A DNA stretch of 8,349 nucleotides, from positions 1 to 8,349 of the forward strand of contig JASLJO010000290.1 in assembly GCA_030152505.1 (NCBI GenBank), written 5' to 3'. Origin of the DNA: Solirubrobacterales bacterium. GTDB lineage: Bacteria; Actinomycetota; Thermoleophilia; Solirubrobacterales; 70-9. The notes beneath the pieces are model-generated. The model ran no database searches, was not told the origin of the DNA, and saw only the letters and a list, made by a program, of their open reading frames with translations. The translations under genes were made by a program, and so were the position numbers. Shown piece after piece: positions 4,541 to 8,349 of the stretch (within the stretch, counting starts at the first letter, position 1; each line of letters opens with the position of its first letter).

Positions 4541-5932
4541 GTGCTGGCGGCCCTGCTGACGTTAGGTCTGCTGGCGATAATGGCGGTGCGCGAGCGCACG
4601 GCGCGACGACGCTTCCAGATTCTCGCTGACATCGCGGCGGTCTCCGATGCCCGCGGCTCGCTGGAGGACGCGTTCGATGCGATCTGCGCGATTCTCGTTC
4701 CCGGGATTGCCGACTTCTGCATGATCGACGTCATGGACGAGGATCGCGTTCCCCGCCGCCTCGCGGTCCGGGTCGCACCAGGCGGCGAGCCTCGGTTCGA
4801 ACGCCGCCTGGCCGAGCGAATGCCGTCGACGCCGCCGCGCATGGTCGCCGGCGACGACTCGTCGCTGGCGCCGCGCTTCTATGAGCGCATGTCCGAAGAC
4901 GACCTGCGGGGGCTCTCCCGCGACGAGGAGGACTTCGAATTCCTCAGCAGCGTGGAAATGCGATCGGCGATCACCGTCGCGCTGCAGGCGCGCGGCGAAG
5001 TCACCGGCACGCTGACGATCGGCGTCGCCTGGTCGGGGCGCCGCTACCGGCGCGAGGACGCCCGCTTCGCCTGGATCCTCTCCGGCCGAGTCGCCCTGGC
5101 GCTTGACAACGCCGGCCTCTTCGCCAACCTCGAGCGGGCCGAGCGGGCGCGCTCGGAGATCGCTGAGACGCTGCAGCGCGGCCTCCTGCCCGCGCCGCTG
5201 CCCCACATCAGCGGCTGGTCGGTGGCGGCGATGTACCAGCCGGCGGGGGCCGAGAACGAAGTCGGCGGTGACTTCTACGACGTCTTCCGCGTGTCGGGCG
5301 GTTGGATGCTGGCGATCGGCGACGTCACCGGCCGCGGCGCCCATGCCGCCTCGGTCACCGCCGTCGCCCGCTACACGTTGCGCACCGCCGCCGTGCTCAC
5401 CGGCGACCCGCTGGTTGCTCTGCGCACGCTCAACCAAGCTCTGCTCGTGCGCGGAGACTCGGCACTCTGCAGCCTGGCCGTGATGACGCTCAGCGACGAT
5501 CTCTCCGAGCCGGTCCGGTTCGCCGTGGCCGGGCACCCACCGCCGCTGTTGGTCGATGGCGATGCGGTGAGCGAGATGGCAGACACCGCCCCGGTATTGG
5601 GCGCCTTCCCGGACGCCGAGTGGAGCATCTCGCGGGCCGAGGTGGAGCCGGGCCAGCAGCTCATCGTCGTCACCGACGGGATCATCGAGGCGCAGGGGTC
5701 GGAGGGGCGGTTCGGCGAGGCCCGCCTGCGCGCCGAACTGAGCGGCACGAGCAACCCCGCTCTCGCTGTGCAGGTGCTCGAGGGGTCGCTGCGCTCCTTC
5801 ACCGAGGGACGGCTCGAGGACGACGTGGCGATGCTGGCGATCGCCCGCGCCTCGCGCGAGTCCTCGACGTCATCGGTGAACATCTTGATAGAGCAGCCGA
5901 TCTCCCTCGCTGCTCAGCCTGGGGCGAGTTGA
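4541..5932 (+). CDS. Membrane-anchored GAF plus PP2C (RsbU/SpoIIE-type) phosphatase
   Basis: From the GTG at 4541 the protein is 463 aa. A hydrophobic N-terminus is followed by RERTARRR, so it probably has one membrane anchor with the rest cytosolic. Residues about 28-195 form a GAF-like sensor, then a signalling helix (LERAERARSEIAETLQRGLL) leads into a PP2C domain at about 213-440. The metal-binding motifs are intact: EVGGDFYDVF (Asp244, Asp247), GDVTGRG (Asp261), VTDGIIE (Asp379) and EDDVAML (Asp427, Asp428). RsbU-type phosphatases remove phosphate from the Ser of an RsbV-like antagonist, freeing it to bind the anti-sigma kinase; the STAS protein at 6338-6709 is the obvious substrate. The start is uncertain. 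The frame stays open upstream and encodes RIDWIAIGVAV, which would complete the membrane helix. A GGAGG lies at 4503-4507, but only CTG (4508) or ATC (4514) are nearby as starts. Confidence 0.92.
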   Translation: MLAALLTLGLLAIMAVRERTARRRFQILADIAAVSDARGSLEDAFDAICAILVPGIADFCMIDVMDEDRVPRRLAVRVAPGGEPRFERRLAERMPSTPPRMVAGDDSSLAPRFYERMSEDDLRGLSRDEEDFEFLSSVEMRSAITVALQARGEVTGTLTIGVAWSGRRYRREDARFAWILSGRVALALDNAGLFANLERAERARSEIAETLQRGLLPAPLPHISGWSVAAMYQPAGAENEVGGDFYDVFRVSGGWMLAIGDVTGRGAHAASVTAVARYTLRTAAVLTGDPLVALRTLNQALLVRGDSALCSLAVMTLSDDLSEPVRFAVAGHPPPLLVDGDAVSEMADTAPVLGAFPDAEWSISRAEVEPGQQLIVVTDGIIEAQGSEGRFGEARLRAELSGTSNPALAVQVLEGSLRSFTEGRLEDDVAMLAIARASRESSTSSVNILIEQPISLAAQPGAS

Positions 5933-6336
5933 TGCCGCTGTCCGACCTGGCACTCGTCAAGCGCCTCTACGAGTGCTTCAACCGCCGCGACGAGGAATGC
6001 ATCATCGAGCTCTGCGATGAGCGGATGGAATTCTTTCCGGTCGTTACCGCCCAAGCGGTCGGCCGCGAGGCACCCTACCGCGGCGGCGCCGGGCTACGCG
6101 ACTACCTCGCCGACGTGGCCCAGGTCTGGGACGAGCTGCGGATATCGCCGAGCGAGGTCGAGGTGCGGGGCGAGTTCGCGCTCGTCCTCGGCCGCGTCTA
6201 CGCCCGCAGCCGCGAGCTCGGCATCCGTGACGTCCCCGCCGCCTGGATCTGGCAGGTCCGCGACGGCCAGGTCGTCCGCGGCGAGGTCTTCCCAGATCCC
6301 GAGCAGGCCGGCGAGCGCTTCGCCGCGCTGGCGTAG
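5932..6336 (+). CDS. SnoaL-like (NTF2-fold) protein
   Basis: This is a 134-aa protein. It begins LVKRLYECFNRRDEECIIELCDERMEFF, the classic opening of SnoaL/NTF2-like proteins, and closes with WIWQVRDGQVVRGEVFPDPEQAGE, the usual final strand (x-G-x-V/I-x-R-x-x-x-F). It forms a small cone-shaped ligand-binding or enzyme fold. The start ATG shares one base with the phosphatase stop (TGATG at 5930-5934), so the two are probably translationally coupled and made together. The frame is open much further upstream (from 5302), but that is antiphase to the phosphatase and not coding. Function is unknown; coupling suggests a ligand sensor or accessory of the phosphatase, an inference. It ends one base before the convergent STAS gene. 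Confidence 0.82.
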   Translation: MPLSDLALVKRLYECFNRRDEECIIELCDERMEFFPVVTAQAVGREAPYRGGAGLRDYLADVAQVWDELRISPSEVEVRGEFALVLGRVYARSRELGIRDVPAAWIWQVRDGQVVRGEVFPDPEQAGERFAALA

Positions 6337-6337
6337 C

Positions 6338-6709
6338 TCAGCCGCGTAGCTCTGCCAGCGCGTCGCCGCGCTGCTCGTGCATCGAGATCGACGACTCGAC
6401 CCCGGTGATCTTCAGCAGCCGGCGCACCTGATGGTTGTCGCAGCAGAGCACCAGCCGGCCGCCGCCGGAGCCGTTGTCCTTGTCGCCGAGCCGCTGCCAG
6501 GCGCGAACGATCAGGGCGATGCCCGTCGAGTCGATGAATTCGCACTCGGAGAGGTCGAGCATGATCGAGGCGTCCGATTCCGCGAGCGCCTGCTGGAGGC
6601 CCCGCTCGAGCTCGGGCGCGGTGTTCATATCAAGCTCCCCCCGCACCGCGAACGCCTGGATGCCGTCGTCGAGCACTTCGCTCTGCACCTCGAATGGAAC
6701 CGGATTCAC
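6338..6709 (-). CDS. STAS-domain anti-sigma factor antagonist (RsbV/SpoIIAA-like)
   Basis: This is a 123-aa single STAS domain. FAVRGELDMNTAPEL gives the first strands, IMLDLSECEFIDSTGIALIV the central strand and phosphorylation loop, and LKITGVESSISM the C-terminal helix. Ser61 in DSTG aligns with SpoIIAA Ser58 and RsbV Ser56, the residue phosphorylated by the anti-sigma kinase and dephosphorylated by the RsbU-type phosphatase. Unphosphorylated, it binds the kinase and releases the sigma factor. Kinase, phosphatase and sigma genes all lie within 2.2 kb. The start is GTG (6707-6709). No Shine-Dalgarno sequence is present, and a TAGGAT -10-like element ends 6 nt before it, suggesting a leaderless transcript. 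It is divergent from the anti-sigma gene, unlike the co-directional rsbV-rsbW pair in Bacillus. Confidence 0.94.
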   Translation of the reverse strand: MNPVPFEVQSEVLDDGIQAFAVRGELDMNTAPELERGLQQALAESDASIMLDLSECEFIDSTGIALIVRAWQRLGDKDNGSGGGRLVLCCDNHQVRRLLKITGVESSISMHEQRGDALAELRG

Positions 6710-6715
6710 GATCTG

Positions 6716-6721
6716 ATCCTA
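6716..6721 (-). promoter_or_regulatory. Candidate -10 for a leaderless STAS gene transcript
   Basis: Minus-strand TAGGAT ends 6 nt before the GTG start, the usual distance from -10 to transcription start, so the mRNA would begin at or next to the start codon. The same hexamer lies 9 nt before the carbonic anhydrase-PdxH start. No -35 at normal spacing is clear (ATGACA at 6743-6748 leaves a 21-nt spacer). Confidence 0.38.
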
Positions 6722-6763
6722 CAACAGGGCGGAGCATTCTCCTGTCATATTTCGGCAGGTCTG

Positions 6764-6789
6764 GTTTGTCCTCGGAACAGTGGGGGTAG
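6764..6789 (+). promoter_or_regulatory. SigB/SigF-type promoter candidate for the anti-sigma gene
   Basis: GTTT (6764-6767, preceded by G), 16-nt spacer, GGGTAG (6784-6789). Hexamers and spacing fit the SigB/SigF promoter class. A start near 6796 leaves a leader of about 58 nt to the ATG at 6854. It implies that the sigma factor drives synthesis of its own inhibitor, as the internal SigB promoter of the Bacillus sigB operon does. Confidence 0.6.
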
Positions 6790-6853
6790 CCGGAAAACTC
6801 AGAAGCACGACGACTATGCTCGTGGCCGCGGGACTCCCTCTCCGCTGGCAAGG

Positions 6854-7699
6854 ATGCGGTCCATCTCCGACACCATGGAACTCGACGAAAGGCCCAAGGG
6901 GTTGCAGATCATGCTGCCCGCCAGATCTGAGAACGTCGCTGTCATCCGGCACGCGCTCGCCGGCCTTGCCGAGGAGATCGGCATGGACGAACCCGGGCTG
7001 GCCGACCTGAAGACGGTCGTAACCGAGGCCTGCATGAACGTCGTCCTCCATGCCTATGAGGGCGAGCCGGGGCCGCTCAACGTCGAGGCCGAGGCTGACT
7101 CGTCCGGACTCACCGTCATCGTCCGCGATGAGGGTGTCGGCATCCGGCCGCGGGCCGATCCCGGGCGCGACAGCCTACGGCTCGGCCTCTCGCTGATTGC
7201 CGCGCTCTCCAGCAGCTTCTCGTTCTCGGGGGGTCTCAACCAGGGGACCGAGATCACCATGCGCGTGCCGTTACGGGGTGGGGGCGCCGACGGCCGCGGT
7301 GACACGGTCGAGATCAAGCCGCAGCTGAGCGACCGCACCGAGCTGGTGATCGATCGCTCCGATCTGCTCGGGCCGGTGCTGGCACGCGTGGTCGGTGCGC
7401 TGGCGGCGCGGCGCGACCTCTCAGTGGACCGCGTCTCCGACGCCGTCCTGGTCACCGACGCGATCTCGGCCGCGGCGCCGAAGCGGTTCGCGGATGGCCG
7501 TGTGCGTCTGGGGCTGGACGAGAGCGCCGGCGGCATCGCCCTGCGCCTCGGACCGATGAAAGCCGGTGCGGCCGGTCACATCCGCGAAGACCTCCGCGTC
7601 CCCGATATCGATAGCTCGGTGGAGAAGCTTGCCGATGAGCTCGCCGTCGAGGAGCATGACGATGGCGAGTACCTCGTCATTCGCTTTGCTGCTCCCTGA
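6854..7699 (+). CDS. Anti-sigma factor GHKL kinase (RsbW/SpoIIAB-like) with an extra degenerate C-terminal half
   Basis: The protein is 281 aa from the ATG at 6854. Residues about 16-148 form a GHKL ATPase domain: N box TEACMNVVLHAY (Glu58, Asn62), G1 box DEGVG (Asp92, Gly94, Gly96), then RLGLSLI and the closing GTEITMRV. Such proteins bind the sigma factor to silence it, and phosphorylate the STAS antagonist on Ser. RsbW-type proteins are about 140-160 aa, so residues about 152-281 are extra. They appear to repeat the GHKL layout without its ATP boxes (see findings). Starts at 6875 and 6911 are alternatives; the latter has AAGGGG 9 nt upstream but would cut into the first strand (LQIMLP), so a longer form is preferred. 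The frame is open back to 6377, antisense to the STAS gene, and that part is not coding. The 3' end overlaps the sigma gene by 23 bp, tail to tail. Confidence 0.9.
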   Translation: MRSISDTMELDERPKGLQIMLPARSENVAVIRHALAGLAEEIGMDEPGLADLKTVVTEACMNVVLHAYEGEPGPLNVEAEADSSGLTVIVRDEGVGIRPRADPGRDSLRLGLSLIAALSSSFSFSGGLNQGTEITMRVPLRGGGADGRGDTVEIKPQLSDRTELVIDRSDLLGPVLARVVGALAARRDLSVDRVSDAVLVTDAISAAAPKRFADGRVRLGLDESAGGIALRLGPMKAGAAGHIREDLRVPDIDSSVEKLADELAVEEHDDGEYLVIRFAAP

Positions 7700-8349
7700 T
7701 CTGCTCCCGGATGCGTGAGAGCGCGCGGCGCAGGATACGCGAGACGTGCATCTGCGAGTGGCCGATGTGCGCGGCGATCTGCGACTGCGTCATGTCCTCG
7801 GCGAAGCGTAGGCGCAGCACGAGGCGCTCGCGGTCGTCGAGATAGGGGAGGGCGGCATCGAGCGCGATCCGTCCCTCGACCAGCTCGAAGGACTCGTCCT
7901 CGGAGCCGATCCACTCGGCCGGCGGCGACTCCTCTGGATCCTCCCCGCCCGCCGGCCGGTCAAGCGAGAGCGGGCGGCGGTTGTGGTCGGCCTCCATCAC
8001 CTCGAGCACGTCGGTCTGCTCCACCTCCAGAAGCTCGGCGATCTCGCCGACCGAAGGCGAGCGCTGCAGGTCTTTGGTCAGCTCGGTGATCGCTTTGTCG
8101 ACTTCGGCCATACGGTCGTGCAGGCCGCGCGGCACCCGCACCGTCCAGACCCGGTCACGAAAATGACGTTTGAGCTCGCCGAGGATGGTGGGGGAGGCGA
8201 AGGCGGTGAAGGGGATGCCACGCTCGGGATCGAAACGGTCGACAGCGTTGAGCAGCCCCAGGTTGGCCACCTGGAGCAGGTCGTCGAAGGACTCGCTGGC
8301 GCCCCGATACCGCAACGCCAGCCGCTTGGCGAAGGGCATGTTGCGGCGC
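7677..8349 (-). CDS. SigB/SigF-family RNA polymerase sigma factor (5' partial, off right edge)
   Basis: At least 223 codons are present. The frame continues through the right edge (RRNMPFAKRLALRYRG), so the ATG at 8337-8339 is internal and the true start is outside. Region 2 reads SFDDLLQVANLGLLNAVDRFDPERGIPFTAFASPTILGELKRHFRD (given by parts: FDDLLQVANLGL for core binding, FDPERGIPFTAF for -10 recognition). Region 3 follows with VRVPRGLHDRM and SVGEIAELLEV. Region 4 has LDDRERLVLRLRF and the HTH MTQSQIAAHIGHSQMHVSR. This is the stress and sporulation group-3 class (SigB, SigF, SigG) controlled by partner switching. It is held inactive by the GHKL anti-sigma factor encoded opposite it. Three nearby GGGTA-type promoters are candidate targets. 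Confidence 0.95.
   Translation of the reverse strand, partial: RRNMPFAKRLALRYRGASESFDDLLQVANLGLLNAVDRFDPERGIPFTAFASPTILGELKRHFRDRVWTVRVPRGLHDRMAEVDKAITELTKDLQRSPSVGEIAELLEVEQTDVLEVMEADHNRRPLSLDRPAGGEDPEESPPAEWIGSEDESFELVEGRIALDAALPYLDDRERLVLRLRFAEDMTQSQIAAHIGHSQMHVSRILRRALSRIREQIREQQSE

Noticed and set aside
4562..5536. 324-residue minus-strand open frame opposite the phosphatase
   Set aside because: It is a shadow frame rich in Arg/Gly/His with no recognisable motif; the plus strand has a complete GAF-PP2C.
5302..5931. Long open N-terminal extension of the SnoaL-like frame
   Set aside because: It is out of phase with the intact PP2C domain and reads as Arg/His/Ala-rich low-information sequence. 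The ATG at 5932 fits the family start.
6377..6853. Long open N-terminal extension of the anti-sigma frame
   Set aside because: It runs antisense through the STAS gene and the intergenic promoter region and has no domain character. GHKL anti-sigma proteins start just before the first strand.

Overview
The window is GC-rich and densely coding, with almost every start codon decided by frame and third-position GC. It looks like chromosomal DNA from a high-GC actinobacterium. The best lineage clue is the secreted protein at 1748-2713: its repeat-like Cys/Gly body and its basic Cys-rich tail resemble an expanded family I associate with Thermoleophilia (Solirubrobacterales). The SigB/SigF-type stress module and apparently leaderless genes fit that placement. 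The placement rests on recall, not on a search.

Left part (1-1689): the 3' end of a MocR-type (GntR/aminotransferase) regulator, then a striking 48-bp concentric palindrome. Next comes a gene that encodes a complete beta-carbonic-anhydrase-like domain fused in frame to a complete pyridoxamine 5'-phosphate oxidase (PdxH). MocR proteins of the PdxR branch sense PLP and control vitamin B6 genes, so regulator, palindrome and PLP-making enzyme may form one circuit.

Middle part (1690-4400): a secreted protein with a coiled-coil and a basic tail, a convergent tRNA-Pro(CGG), an unrecognised 243-aa protein on the minus strand, a non-haem ferritin-like diiron protein, and a small conserved-looking 74-aa protein on the minus strand.

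Right part (4400-8349): a SigB-type partner-switching module. It has a GAF plus PP2C (RsbU/SpoIIE-like) phosphatase, a SnoaL-like protein translationally coupled to it, a STAS anti-anti-sigma factor (RsbV-like, candidate phospho-Ser61), an anti-sigma GHKL kinase (RsbW-like) with an extra degenerate C-terminal half, and a SigB/SigF-family sigma factor that runs off the right edge. The genes alternate in strand, and the anti-sigma and sigma genes overlap tail to tail by 23 bp, unlike the co-directional Bacillus operon.

The most informative pattern is non-coding. Sequences with the geometry of SigB/SigF promoters (GTTT-like, exactly 16 nt, GGGTA) lie just upstream of three genes: the anti-sigma gene, the 74-aa gene and, with one -35 mismatch, the ferritin-like gene. 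This suggests the sigma factor encoded here regulates its own inhibitor and a local stress regulon.
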